From Sedimentitalea sp042687825 (GTDB taxonomy: Bacteria; Pseudomonadota; Alphaproteobacteria; Rhodobacterales; Rhodobacteraceae): DNA of 64,000 bases. Positions 34,782-43,220 of this stretch are shown here, piece after piece. The notes beneath the pieces are model-generated. The model made no database searches. It was not told the DNA's origin and saw nothing but the letters and a program-made list of their open reading frames with translations. Every line of letters starts with the position of its first letter. Within the stretch, counting starts at the first letter, position 1. The stretch is taken from NCBI RefSeq assembly GCF_042687825.1, contig NZ_JBHUQE010000003.1, positions 186,001 through 250,000 of the forward strand, read 5' to 3'. Position numbers and translations under genes: made by a program.

Positions 34782-36233
34782 ATGACAGTCATCAGGAACG
34801 GAACCATCGTCACCGCCGATCTGACCTACAAGGCGGATCTGCGCATCGAAAACGGCGTCATCGCGGAAATCGGCCCGAATCTGACCGGCGATCAGGAACT
34901 GGACGCCACCGGATGTTACGTGATGCCGGGGGGGATCGACCCGCATACGCATCTGGAAATGCCCTTTATGGGCACCTATTCCAGCGACGATTTCGAAAGC
35001 GGCACCCGCGCGGCTCTGGCCGGGGGAACCACCATGGTGGTGGATTTCGCCCTGCCCAACCCGCAAGAGGGGCTGCTGGACGCGCTGAAGCGCTGGGACA
35101 ATAAATCGACCCGCGCCAATTGCGACTATTCCTTTCACATGGCGGTGACCTGGTGGGGCGAGCAGGTGTTCAACGAGATGGAAACCGTGGTGCGCGAGCG
35201 CGGCATCAACACCTTCAAGCATTTCATGGCCTACAAGGGCGCGCTGATGGTGAATGACGACGAGATGTATGCCTCGTTCCAGCGCCTGGCCGAGCTGGGC
35301 GGCATCGCGCTGGTGCATGCCGAGAACGGCGACGTGGTGGCGGAACTGTCGGCCAAGCTGCTGGCCCAGGGCAATACCGGCCCCGAAGCGCATGCCTATT
35401 CCCGACCGCCGCAGGTCGAGGGCGAGGCCACCAACCGCGCCATCATGATCGCCGACATGGCCGGCGTGCCGCTCTATGTCGTGCATACCAGTTGCGAGGA
35501 CAGTCACGAAGCGATCCGCCGGGCGCGGATGCAGGGCAAGCGGGTCTGGGGCGAACCGCTGATCCAGCATCTGACCTTGGATGAAAGCGAGTATTTCAAC
35601 CCCGACTGGGATCACGCCGCCCGCCGGGTGATGAGCCCGCCCTTCCGCAACAAGCAGCATCAGGACAGCCTGTGGGCCGGGCTGCAATCCGGCAGCCTGT
35701 CGGTGGTGGCCACCGATCACTGCGCCTTTACCACCGAACAGAAACGCTTTGGCGTGGGCGATTTCACCAAGATCCCCAATGGCACCGGCGGGCTCGAGGA
35801 CCGGATGCCGATGCTGTGGACCCATGGCGTGGCCACCGGGCGGCTGACCCCGAACGAATTCGTCGCCGTGACATCAACAAACATCGCCAAGATACTGAAT
35901 TGCTATCCGAAAAAAGGCGCCGTTCTGGTCGGGGCGGATGCCGATCTGGTGGTGTGGGACCCGGAAAAGGAAAAGACCATCACCGCTGCCAGCCAGCAAT
36001 CCTCGATCGACTACAACGTGTTTGAGGGCAAGCACGTCAAGGGTCTGCCGCGCTTTACCCTGACGCGTGGCCATGTGGCGGTGCACGACGGCGAGATCCG
36101 AACCCAGGAGGGCCATGGCAAATTCATCAAGCGTGAGCCCAATGGTACGGTCAACAGGGCGCTGAGCAGTTGGAAAGAATTGACCGCACCGCGTCCGGTC
36201 GAACGGTCGGGTATTCCGGCAACCGGTGTATAG
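34782..36233 (+). CDS. hydA: dihydropyrimidinase
   Basis: 483 aa, full length. Metal and active-site motifs of the cyclic amidohydrolase family are present: DPHTHLEMPF (His-x-His), the carbamylated lysine in FKHFMAYKGA, HAENGD, HTSCEDS and VVATDHCAF. It hydrolyses dihydrouracil and dihydrothymine to N-carbamoyl-beta-amino acids, the step between PreTA and the amidohydrolase. AGGGAGAAG precedes the ATG. It heads a run of same-strand genes with the SDR and ABC-transporter genes, spaced by 3 bp or overlapping at first. Confidence 0.95.
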   Translation: MTVIRNGTIVTADLTYKADLRIENGVIAEIGPNLTGDQELDATGCYVMPGGIDPHTHLEMPFMGTYSSDDFESGTRAALAGGTTMVVDFALPNPQEGLLDALKRWDNKSTRANCDYSFHMAVTWWGEQVFNEMETVVRERGINTFKHFMAYKGALMVNDDEMYASFQRLAELGGIALVHAENGDVVAELSAKLLAQGNTGPEAHAYSRPPQVEGEATNRAIMIADMAGVPLYVVHTSCEDSHEAIRRARMQGKRVWGEPLIQHLTLDESEYFNPDWDHAARRVMSPPFRNKQHQDSLWAGLQSGSLSVVATDHCAFTTEQKRFGVGDFTKIPNGTGGLEDRMPMLWTHGVATGRLTPNEFVAVTSTNIAKILNCYPKKGAVLVGADADLVVWDPEKEKTITAASQQSSIDYNVFEGKHVKGLPRFTLTRGHVAVHDGEIRTQEGHGKFIKREPNGTVNRALSSWKELTAPRPVERSGIPATGV

Positions 36234-36236
36234 CGC

Positions 36237-36884
36237 ATGACGAGAGCGGCACCGGTCGTGGGGGGCGGCAGCGGCATGGGTGCGGGCGCGGCCCGGCAGT
36301 TGCATGCGGACGGTTATCAGATCGGGATCCTGTCGTCGCCAGGTAAGGGCGAGGCGCTTGCCAAGGAATTGGGCGGCATCGGTGTGACCGGATCGCATCG
36401 GTCGAACAATGAAATGCAAGGCATTGTTTTAAAGTCCATTCTGGCTGTGATCTGCATCGGTATGTTGGTCAATTCCGCGGGCCATGGGCCGCGCGATGAG
36501 ATAAATGCCGTGCGCGCAGCCGCGCTGGTGACGCCTGCGATGGCGGCGCAAAAACAGGGGACGATCATCAACTTCTCGACTTTCGCCGCCTTTGAACCAG
36601 ACCCGGTGTGTCCCATTTCAGCTGTGTTCCGCGCGGGCCTTGCGGCCCATACCAAGTTGTTTGCCGACAAGCATTCGGCCGACAATGTACGCATGAACAA
36701 TATTCTGCCGGGGTTTATCGACAGTCTTGCAGAGAAAGATGAGGTCCGCGACCGGATCCCGATGCCGCGCTATGGCCGGGTGGATGAGATCGCTGCGACG
36801 ATCAGCTTTCCGGCATCTGCGGGCGGCGGCTACATCACCGGGCAGAACATCCGTGTCGATGGAGGTATCACAAGATCGGTATGA
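36237..36884 (+). CDS. short-chain dehydrogenase-like protein, internally shortened and probably decaying
   Basis: 215 aa, shorter than the usual 240-250. The ends are well preserved: nucleotide motif VVGGGSGMGAGAARQL, then the C-terminal RMNNILPGFIDSL, RYGRVDEIAATI and GYITGQNIRVDGG. The middle is abnormal. The stretch before LVNSAGHGP (NNEMQGIVLKSILAVICIGM) has lost the expected GxID pattern and is locally AT-rich, and after GHGPRDE about 20-25 residues seem deleted. No YxxxK is visible. The frame stays open and its stop overlaps the next ATG by 4 bases, which may preserve it for coupling. Function, if any, unknown. Confidence 0.65.
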   Translation: MTRAAPVVGGGSGMGAGAARQLHADGYQIGILSSPGKGEALAKELGGIGVTGSHRSNNEMQGIVLKSILAVICIGMLVNSAGHGPRDEINAVRAAALVTPAMAAQKQGTIINFSTFAAFEPDPVCPISAVFRAGLAAHTKLFADKHSADNVRMNNILPGFIDSLAEKDEVRDRIPMPRYGRVDEIAATISFPASAGGGYITGQNIRVDGGITRSV

Positions 36885-37663
36885 CCAGCCAACCTGTTGT
36901 CGAGGCACATGATCTCGATCTGACCTTTCAGACCAATGATGGGCCGGTACAGGCGCTCAAGGACGTGAGCCTGACCATCGGCAAGGGCGATTTTGTCAGT
37001 TTCATCGGACCGTCCGGCTGCGGCAAGACCACCTTTCTGCGCGTACTCGCGGCGTTGGAACAGCCGACCGGCGGCACCGTTACGGTCAACGGCATGTCCC
37101 CGGACGAGGCGCGGCGGCAGCGCGCCTATGGCTATGTGTTCCAGGCCGCGGGCCTGTATCCTTGGCGCACCATCGCCGGCAATATCAGGCTGCCGCTGGA
37201 AATCATGGGGTTTTCCCGCGCGGAACAGGAAAAGCGCGTCCGCGATGTGCTGCAACTTGTTGATCTGGAAGGGTTCGGCAGCAAGTTTCCCTGGCAGTTG
37301 TCGGGTGGCATGCAGCAGCGGGCCAGCATCGCGCGGGCCTTGGGATTCGATGCCGGGATCCTGTTGATGGACGAGCCGTTCGGCGCGCTGGACGAGATCG
37401 TGCGCGACCATCTGAACGAACAGCTGCTGGCGCTCTGGGCGCGCACCGGCAAGACCATAGGCTTTGTTACCCATTCGATCCCCGAAGCGGTCTATCTGAG
37501 CACCCGGATCGTGGTGATGAGTCCGCGCCCGGGGCGGATCACGGACGTGATCGACAGCCCTTTGCCGCGCGAACGGCCGCTGGAGATCCGCGACACGCCG
37601 GCCTTTATCGAGATCGCGCACCGGGTGCGCGAGGGGCTGAGGGCGGGCCATGGCGATGATTGA
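36881..37663 (+). CDS. ABC transporter ATP-binding protein (SsuB/TauB/ThiZ type)
   Basis: 260 aa. Walker A is GPSGCGKTT (about residues 43-51), the signature is LSGGMQQR and Walker B is ILLMDEPFGALDE, followed by the H-loop VTHSIPEA. The start overlaps the SDR stop (ATGA). The family serves importers for sulfonates, taurine and thiamine/pyrimidine precursors. Its place after hydA and before two permeases and an NMT1-like binding protein suggests import of a pyrimidine or a breakdown product (inference). Confidence 0.9.
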   Translation: MTSQPVVEAHDLDLTFQTNDGPVQALKDVSLTIGKGDFVSFIGPSGCGKTTFLRVLAALEQPTGGTVTVNGMSPDEARRQRAYGYVFQAAGLYPWRTIAGNIRLPLEIMGFSRAEQEKRVRDVLQLVDLEGFGSKFPWQLSGGMQQRASIARALGFDAGILLMDEPFGALDEIVRDHLNEQLLALWARTGKTIGFVTHSIPEAVYLSTRIVVMSPRPGRITDVIDSPLPRERPLEIRDTPAFIEIAHRVREGLRAGHGDD

Positions 37664-37702
37664 GCGATCTGCGGGGCATTGCACCGGCCAGAGGCGGCCG
37701 CG

Positions 37703-38617
37703 ATGAGAGCGGCCGTGCCGGTTTTGACCGTTGTCACTGTGATCGTCGCTCTGTGGTACGCGGCCTGTGTGCCGATGAACATCAAGAGCGTTCTGAACGC
37801 GGCCGAACGCGCCGGAACGCCGGTCGCGCCCGAGGGAGCCAAGGCGCGGCGTGACATGTTCTCGATCGGGCTGGTTGCGCGGAACGGGTTCGCCATACCG
37901 GCGACCTGGGCACAGGAGCGCCCGCGTCTGCCGGCGCCGCACCAGGTGGCGATCGAGCTGTGGCAGACCACGGTGCTGAAAAAGATCGGCAGCAAGCGCA
38001 GTCTGGTCTATCACGGCTGGGTCACGCTCAGTGCCACGTTGCTGGGGTTCGCCATCGGCACCGGGCTGGGTATCCTGCTGGCCGTCGGTATCGTGCATTC
38101 CCGCGTCATGGACATGAGTGTGATGCCCTGGGCCATCGTCAGCCAGACCATCCCGATCATCGCGCTGGCGCCGATGATCATTGTGGTACTCTATTCGGTG
38201 GGGGTGCAGGGGATCATCCCCAAGGCCGTCATCAGCGCGTATCTCAGTTTTTTTCCGGTGGTCGTGGGCATGGTCAAGGGGTTGCGCAGCCCGGATGCGA
38301 TGCAGTTGGATCTGTTGCGCACCTATCATGCGAGCAAGACGCAGGGGTTCTGGAAACTGCGACTGCCCGCCTCGATGCCCTATCTGTTTGCCTCGCTCAA
38401 GATCGGCATCGCCGCGTCGCTGGTGGGCGCCATCGTCGGCGAGTTGCCGACCGGTGCGGTGGCCGGACTGGGCGCGCGGCTGCTGGCCGGCAGCTATTAT
38501 GGCCAGACCGTGCAGATCTGGTCGGCCCTGTTTGCCGCGGCCATTCTGGCGGCTGCGCTGGTGGGATTGCTGGGGCTGGTCGAGCGGCTGGTGCTGAAAC
38601 GGATGGGGATGGCGTGA
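37703..38617 (+). CDS. ABC transporter permease (BPD type), first of two
   Basis: 304 aa from the ATG at 37703; the first 40 bases after the ATPase stop contain no good alternative. One N-terminal helix is followed by a soluble stretch of about 70 residues (KSVLNAAERAGTPVAPEGAK) and then five to six core helices. The EAA-like loop that contacts the ATPase is AMQLDLLRTYHASKTQGFWKLRLPASMP. The unusual N-terminal extension distinguishes it from the second permease. With that protein it should form a heterodimeric channel. Confidence 0.88.
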   Translation: MRAAVPVLTVVTVIVALWYAACVPMNIKSVLNAAERAGTPVAPEGAKARRDMFSIGLVARNGFAIPATWAQERPRLPAPHQVAIELWQTTVLKKIGSKRSLVYHGWVTLSATLLGFAIGTGLGILLAVGIVHSRVMDMSVMPWAIVSQTIPIIALAPMIIVVLYSVGVQGIIPKAVISAYLSFFPVVVGMVKGLRSPDAMQLDLLRTYHASKTQGFWKLRLPASMPYLFASLKIGIAASLVGAIVGELPTGAVAGLGARLLAGSYYGQTVQIWSALFAAAILAAALVGLLGLVERLVLKRMGMA

Positions 38618-38705
38618 CGGATCGGGTTACAGAATGGGGGCCAGCCCCCGTCGCGCAGGCGCGACTCCCCCGGGATATTTTCAGCAAGAGGAAGGGGGGC
38701 ATGTC

Positions 38706-39548
38706 ATGGTCATGGTGATGGGCGCGGTTCTCCTGTGGGGGCTGGGGTGGTGGATCAATGCGCGTCTGGCCGGCGGGCGGCACGCCGATGGCCGGGCCGC
38801 GCGACTGGCGGTGCCGGTGATCTTTGGACTGACCGTGTTGGCGGGCTGGGAACTTGTGGTGCGCGGGCTGGACGTGCCAATGGTGATCCTGCCGACGCCC
38901 AGCCTGATCGCGGCGCGGTTCGCGGACAGCTTGCCGGTGTTGTGGCAGGATTTCGTTCAGACCATTCTGAAAGGTGCGTTGTCAGGTTATGTGATCGGCT
39001 GTCTGTCCGCGGTTCTGGTGGCGGTTCTGGTGGATCGCAGCGACTTTCTGCGCCGCGGCCTGTTGCCGGTCGGCAGTTTTGTCGCCGCGTTGCCCATTGT
39101 CGGCACCGCGCCGATCCTGGTGATGTGGTTCGGCTTTGACTGGCACAGCAAGGCGGCCGTCGTGGTGGTGATGGTGTTCTTTCCGATGCTGATCAACACC
39201 GTCGCCGGGCTGGGCGAGGCCGGCGCCATGCAGCGCGACCTGATGCACACCTATGCGGCCAGTTATTGGCAGAGCTTTTTCAAGCTGCGCCTGCCGGCAG
39301 CGATGCCGTTCATTTTCAACGGTCTGAAAGTCTGTTCGACGCTGGCCCTGATCGGCGCGATCGTTGCCGAGTTTTTCGGATCACCCATCGTCGGGATGGG
39401 GTTTCGGATCTCGACCAGCGTCGGGCAGCTTGCGCTGGACATGGTATGGTCGGAGATCGTTGTCGCTGCCTTGGCGGGCACGCTGTTTTACGGCGCGATT
39501 GCCCTGGCAGAGCGAGCGGTAACATTCTGGCATCCGTCACAACGATAA
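38706..39548 (+). CDS. ABC transporter permease (BPD type), second of two
   Basis: 280 aa from the ATG at 38706; two other ATGs lie within 11 bases (38701 out of frame, 38712 in frame) after the strong site GAGGAAGGGGGG. Six hydrophobic segments are visible, and the EAA loop reads AMQRDLMHTYAASYWQSFFKLRLPAAMP, clearly related to that of the first permease. The pair resembles the two-permease importers for hydroxymethylpyrimidine/riboflavin-type substrates. It lies in the hydA transcript. Confidence 0.88.
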   Translation: MVMVMGAVLLWGLGWWINARLAGGRHADGRAARLAVPVIFGLTVLAGWELVVRGLDVPMVILPTPSLIAARFADSLPVLWQDFVQTILKGALSGYVIGCLSAVLVAVLVDRSDFLRRGLLPVGSFVAALPIVGTAPILVMWFGFDWHSKAAVVVVMVFFPMLINTVAGLGEAGAMQRDLMHTYAASYWQSFFKLRLPAAMPFIFNGLKVCSTLALIGAIVAEFFGSPIVGMGFRISTSVGQLALDMVWSEIVVAALAGTLFYGAIALAERAVTFWHPSQR

Positions 39549-39600
39549 AACCGGAGAATGGACGGGTGCGAATAACCAAGTTCAACAAGGAGTATCAACC

Positions 39601-40596
39601 ATGAAAAAGACGATCGTAGGGGGCTTGCTTGCGCTGTCGCTGGGCAGTGTGCCGGCGCTGGCTGCGGATCAGGTTACGCTGCAGTTAAAATGGGTCACGC
39701 AGGCGCAGTTTGCCGGGTATTTCGTGGCTGAAGCCCGGGGGTTTTATGACGAAGAAGGGCTGGATGTAACGATCAAGTCCGGCGGCCCGGATATCGCGCC
39801 GGAACAGGTGATCGCGGGGGGCGGGGCGGATGTCATCACCACCTGGATGGCAGCAGGGCTGGCCGTGCGCGAACGCGGTGTGGCGCTGGTGAACATTGCC
39901 CAGCCGTTCAAGACCGGCGGGTTGCAGGTCAACTGCCTGAAATCCACCGGCGTACAGAGCCCCGACGATTTTCCCGGCCGAACCATGGGGGTCTGGTTCT
40001 ATGGCAACGAATACCCGTTCTATGCCTGGATGGCGTCACTGGGGATCGGGACGGATGGGGCGGGCGACAACAGCGTGACCGTTCTGAAACAGGCGTTTTC
40101 GGCCGATCCGCTGATCCAAGGGCAGGCCGACTGCATCTCGACCATGACCTATAACGAGTATCGCCAGATTTTGCAGTCCGGAATTACCCCTGATGAGCTC
40201 GTAACCTTCAATTACCTCGACATGGGATTTGGGATGCTCGAGGATGGTCTATATGTGCTGGAGGAGCAACTGGAAGACCCGGCTTTTGTCGACAAGATGG
40301 TCCGTTTTGTACGGGCCAGCATGAAAGGGTGGAAATATGCCGAGGAAAACCAGGAAGAAGCGGCGGAAATCGTTCTGGATTTCGATGCGACCGGCGCGCA
40401 GACATTGGACCACCAGGTTTACATGATGGGAGAGGTGGCCAAGCTGACCGCGGGCAGCAATGGAGAGCTGGACCCGGCGGATTACGAGCAAACGGTCAAG
40501 ACATTGCTGTCGGCGGTGTCTCCGGACAATCCGGCGATCACCAAGGAACCCGAAGGCGCCTGGACGCATCTGATCACGGATCAGGCGCTCAAGTGA
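39601..40596 (+). CDS. NMT1/THI5-like periplasmic binding protein of the ABC importer
   Basis: 331 aa. The signal peptide MKKTIVGGLLALSLGSVPALA is cleaved near residue 21. The mature start VTLQLKWVTQAQFAGYFVAEARGFYDEEGLDV is the hallmark of the NMT1/THI5 family, whose members bind pyrimidine precursors of thiamine, and of related proteins for other small heterocycles. AAGGAG precedes the ATG. Genomic context points to a pyrimidine ligand. A strong terminator ends the operon here. Confidence 0.92.
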   Translation: MKKTIVGGLLALSLGSVPALAADQVTLQLKWVTQAQFAGYFVAEARGFYDEEGLDVTIKSGGPDIAPEQVIAGGGADVITTWMAAGLAVRERGVALVNIAQPFKTGGLQVNCLKSTGVQSPDDFPGRTMGVWFYGNEYPFYAWMASLGIGTDGAGDNSVTVLKQAFSADPLIQGQADCISTMTYNEYRQILQSGITPDELVTFNYLDMGFGMLEDGLYVLEEQLEDPAFVDKMVRFVRASMKGWKYAEENQEEAAEIVLDFDATGAQTLDHQVYMMGEVAKLTAGSNGELDPADYEQTVKTLLSAVSPDNPAITKEPEGAWTHLITDQALK

Positions 40597-40625
40597 TCTG
40601 ACACTGGCCGCTGGCCTGGTGTGGC

Positions 40626-40655
40626 GCGGCTCCCGATTGGGGGCCGCCATTTTTT
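40626..40655 (+). terminator. intrinsic terminator after the pyrimidine-locus ABC operon
   Basis: A 9-bp stem GCGGCTCCC / GGGGGCCGC (one G-T pair) with loop GATT is followed by CA and six T. Confidence 0.85.
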
Positions 40656-40760
40656 CGCCGGCCCCGGTTTCGCCACGGGCCGGTTTTTGCGGATGACGCT
40701 GGCAATATTCTGTGACATAGTCCTGCATAAGATACGGAATTTACTCAAAAACAGAAAATA

Positions 40761-41474
40761 ATGCAGGATTTTGCGCAAGAATTCATGATCGCGTTCGGCC
40801 TGATCCTGTACGGCGATTCCGAGTTGTGGGCCATCGTGCTGCTGTCGCTGCGGGTGTCACTGCTGGCGGTTCTGATCGCGGCCCTGATCGGGCTGCCGCT
40901 GGGGGCGGCGCTGGCGGTCGGGCGGTTCCCGGGGCGCCGTTTGGCGATCGTTCTGGTGAACGCGCTGATGGGGCTGCCACCGGTGGTGGTGGGCCTGATG
41001 GTCTATCTGATGCTGTCGCGCGCCGGGCCTCTGGGCCTGCTGGAGTTGCTTTATACCCCGGCGGCGATGATCGTGGCGCAGGTGGTGCTGGTGACGCCGA
41101 TCATCGCGGCGCTGACTCGCCAGGCGGTCGAGACGCTGCAGGCGGAATATTCCGAACAGCTGCGTTCGCTGGGGGTGTCGCGGCTGGCGTCGGTGCCGAC
41201 CCTGCTGTGGGACGGGCGCCTTGCGCTGCTGACGGCGCTGCTGGCCGGGTTCGGCCGCGCCATCGCCGAGGTCGGTGCGGTGATCATCGTCGGCGGCAAT
41301 ATCAACCACGTCACCCGGCTGATGACCACGACCATTGCGCTGGAAACCTCCAAGGGCAACCTGGCGCTGGCCCTGGCGCTGGGGGTGATCCTGATCGGTG
41401 TGGCTATCGGCGTCACCGGACTGGTCAGCCTGCTGACCCTGCGGGACGAGCGCGAGGCCCTGCGCCATGCGTGA
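40761..41474 (+). CDS. tupB: tungstate-type ABC transporter permease
   Basis: 237 aa with about five membrane helices. The ATPase-contact loop is LQAEYSEQLRSLGVSRLASVPTLLWDGR, followed by GFGRAIAEVGAVIIVGGNI, typical of the TupB group rather than ModB. The gap before it (40656-40760) is AT-rich with no recognisable molybdate or tungstate operator. Its 3' end overlaps the ATPase gene by 8 bases. The gene order permease-ATPase-binding protein is one arrangement of Tup systems. Confidence 0.88.
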   Translation: MQDFAQEFMIAFGLILYGDSELWAIVLLSLRVSLLAVLIAALIGLPLGAALAVGRFPGRRLAIVLVNALMGLPPVVVGLMVYLMLSRAGPLGLLELLYTPAAMIVAQVVLVTPIIAALTRQAVETLQAEYSEQLRSLGVSRLASVPTLLWDGRLALLTALLAGFGRAIAEVGAVIIVGGNINHVTRLMTTTIALETSKGNLALALALGVILIGVAIGVTGLVSLLTLRDEREALRHA

Positions 41475-42240
41475 CCTCACCGAATTCGCGGCACAAACGC
41501 AGCCACTGCTCGAGGTCGAGGGGCTGCGGATCGGGCGCAGCGGGGGATCCCTGCTGGATGTGCCGCATCTGTTGTTGGGCGGGCCGGGTCCGACCGTGAT
41601 CCTGGGCCCCAACGGGGCCGGCAAAAGCCTGTTGTTGCGCTGTCTGCACGGGCTGATCGCACCGGATCGGGGGCAGGTGCTGCAGGATGGCCGCGCCCTG
41701 GGCACAGCGGAACGCTCGGGGCAGGCCATGGTGTTCCAGAAACCGGTGCTGCTGCGCCGGTCGGTCGCGGCCAACCTGGATTTTGTTCTGCGACGGCAGC
41801 GTCTGGACCGGCGCAGCCGCAGGGCGCGGATTGCGGCGTTGCTGGCCGAGGCCGGTCTACAGGGCAAGGCCCGCCAGCCTGCGCGCAGCCTGTCCGGCGG
41901 CGAGGCGCAGCGTCTGGCGATCCTGCGGGCGCTGGCCTGTGCGCCGCGGATCCTGTTTCTGGATGAGCCGACCAGCGCGCTGGATCCGGCGGCGACGCAG
42001 CAGATCGAGGCGATGATCCTGTGCGCCGCCCGCCGCGGTACCCGCATCGTGATGGTCACTCATGACGTCGGCCAGGCCTATCGGCTGGGTCGCGACATCG
42101 TGCTGATGCAGGGCGGTCGGGTGGTCGAACAGGGGCTGGTTCCGGATTTCTTTGACGCGCCCCAAAGCCGCGCCGGACGGCAGTTTCTGGCCGGGGCGCT
42201 GGTTATTCAACGCGACAGGGAACGGAACGACCTCGCATGA
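41467..42240 (+). CDS. tupC: tungstate-type ABC transporter ATP-binding protein
   Basis: 257 aa. Walker A is GPNGAGKSLLLR (about residues 43-54), the signature is LSGGEAQRLA and Walker B is ILFLDEPTSALD, with the H-loop in VTHDVGQA. It lacks the C-terminal molybdate-binding TOBE domain of ModC, which agrees with a Tup-type system. Both ends overlap neighbouring genes (8 bp with tupB, ATGA with tupA), so translation is coupled. Confidence 0.88.
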   Translation: MRDLTEFAAQTQPLLEVEGLRIGRSGGSLLDVPHLLLGGPGPTVILGPNGAGKSLLLRCLHGLIAPDRGQVLQDGRALGTAERSGQAMVFQKPVLLRRSVAANLDFVLRRQRLDRRSRRARIAALLAEAGLQGKARQPARSLSGGEAQRLAILRALACAPRILFLDEPTSALDPAATQQIEAMILCAARRGTRIVMVTHDVGQAYRLGRDIVLMQGGRVVEQGLVPDFFDAPQSRAGRQFLAGALVIQRDRERNDLA

Positions 42241-43055
42241 TCGGCGCATGGATCCGCTGTTTTGCCGTGGTGCTTGGCCTGGGGTTGGCCGGTTCGGTGC
42301 GGGCGTCCGAGCCGTTCATCGTGCTGCAATCGACCACATCGACGCAGAATTCCGGCCTGCTGGATGCGATCCTGCCGGAATTCCGCGCCCGCACCGGGAT
42401 CGAGGTGCGGGTGGTCGCGGTCGGGACCGGGCAGGCGATCCGCAATGCCATGAACGGCGATGGTGACGTGTTGCTGGTGCATGCGCGGTCCGCCGAAGAG
42501 GCGTTTGTCGCCCAGGGCTGGGGCGTGTCGCGCCGGGATGTCATGTATAACGATTTCGTGCTGATCGGTCCCCGGGCGGATCCGGCCAGCGTGGCGGGAG
42601 GCACCGACATTGTGGCGGCGCTGCAAGCCGTCGCCCGGACCCGGGCGACGTTTGCGTCACGTGGCGACGACAGCGGTACCCACAAGGCCGAATTGGGTTT
42701 GTGGGCCGAGGCCGGGTTGGACGTGGCCGCAGAGTCCGGCGGCTGGTATCGCGAAACCGGGTCCGGCATGGGGGCGACGCTGAATGTTGCCGCGGGCATG
42801 CAAGCCTATGTGCTGAGCGACCGCGCGACCTGGCTGGCCTTTGGCAACAAGACGGGCATGGAAGTGCTGGTGCAGGGCGATCCGCGCCTGTTCAACCAGT
42901 ATGGCGTGATCCTGGTGAACCCAGAGAGGCATGCCGGCGTGCGCGCCGCCGAGGCACAGACATTCATCGACTGGCTGACCGGTGCGGACGGCCAGGCGGC
43001 AATCGCGGGTTTTCTGCTGCAGGGGGAACAGCTGTTCTTTCCGAATGCGCAATAA
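42237..43055 (+). CDS. tupA: tungstate-type ABC transporter substrate-binding protein
   Basis: 272 aa. The signal peptide ends near VRAS (residue 22). The mature protein opens with IVLQSTTSTQNSGLLDAILPEF; the TTST motif is the anion-contact signature of TupA and separates it from ModA. Later elements RGDDSGTHKAELGLW and YVLSDRATWLA are also TupA-like. Related proteins may prefer molybdate or other oxyanions, so the specificity call is good but not certain. Confidence 0.9.
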   Translation: MIGAWIRCFAVVLGLGLAGSVRASEPFIVLQSTTSTQNSGLLDAILPEFRARTGIEVRVVAVGTGQAIRNAMNGDGDVLLVHARSAEEAFVAQGWGVSRRDVMYNDFVLIGPRADPASVAGGTDIVAALQAVARTRATFASRGDDSGTHKAELGLWAEAGLDVAAESGGWYRETGSGMGATLNVAAGMQAYVLSDRATWLAFGNKTGMEVLVQGDPRLFNQYGVILVNPERHAGVRAAEAQTFIDWLTGADGQAAIAGFLLQGEQLFFPNAQ

Positions 43056-43145
43056 ATTTGCCCTGTCAGGGCAAATTGCCTGACCGGTTTCTTTGTTCCG
43101 GGCCGGAAGGGCAAGGGGCGGCGGGAGGTGAGTGGCCCGCCGCCC
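43055..43145 (+). terminator. two hairpins after tupA (possible termination region)
   Basis: A perfect 10-bp stem AATTTGCCCT / AGGGCAAATT with loop GTC (43055-43077) begins on the last base of the tupA stop codon. A second perfect 10-bp stem GGGCGGCGGG / CCCGCCGCCC (43116-43145) follows. Neither has a clean T tract. They may end transcription between convergent genes or stabilise the mRNA 3' end. Confidence 0.5.
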
Positions 43146-43220
43146 TATTGGTTTGGCGCCACTCGCCTGTGCCGGTTGCGGTTGGGGGTGCGGCGGCGCA
43201 GCGTTTCGGCGATGCCCGGC

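Noticed and set aside
41467..43055. Molybdate (ModABC) assignment for the oxyanion transporter
   Set aside because: The ATPase lacks the TOBE domain and the binding protein has the TTST opening typical of TupA; tungstate is favoured, though cross-specificity is possible.
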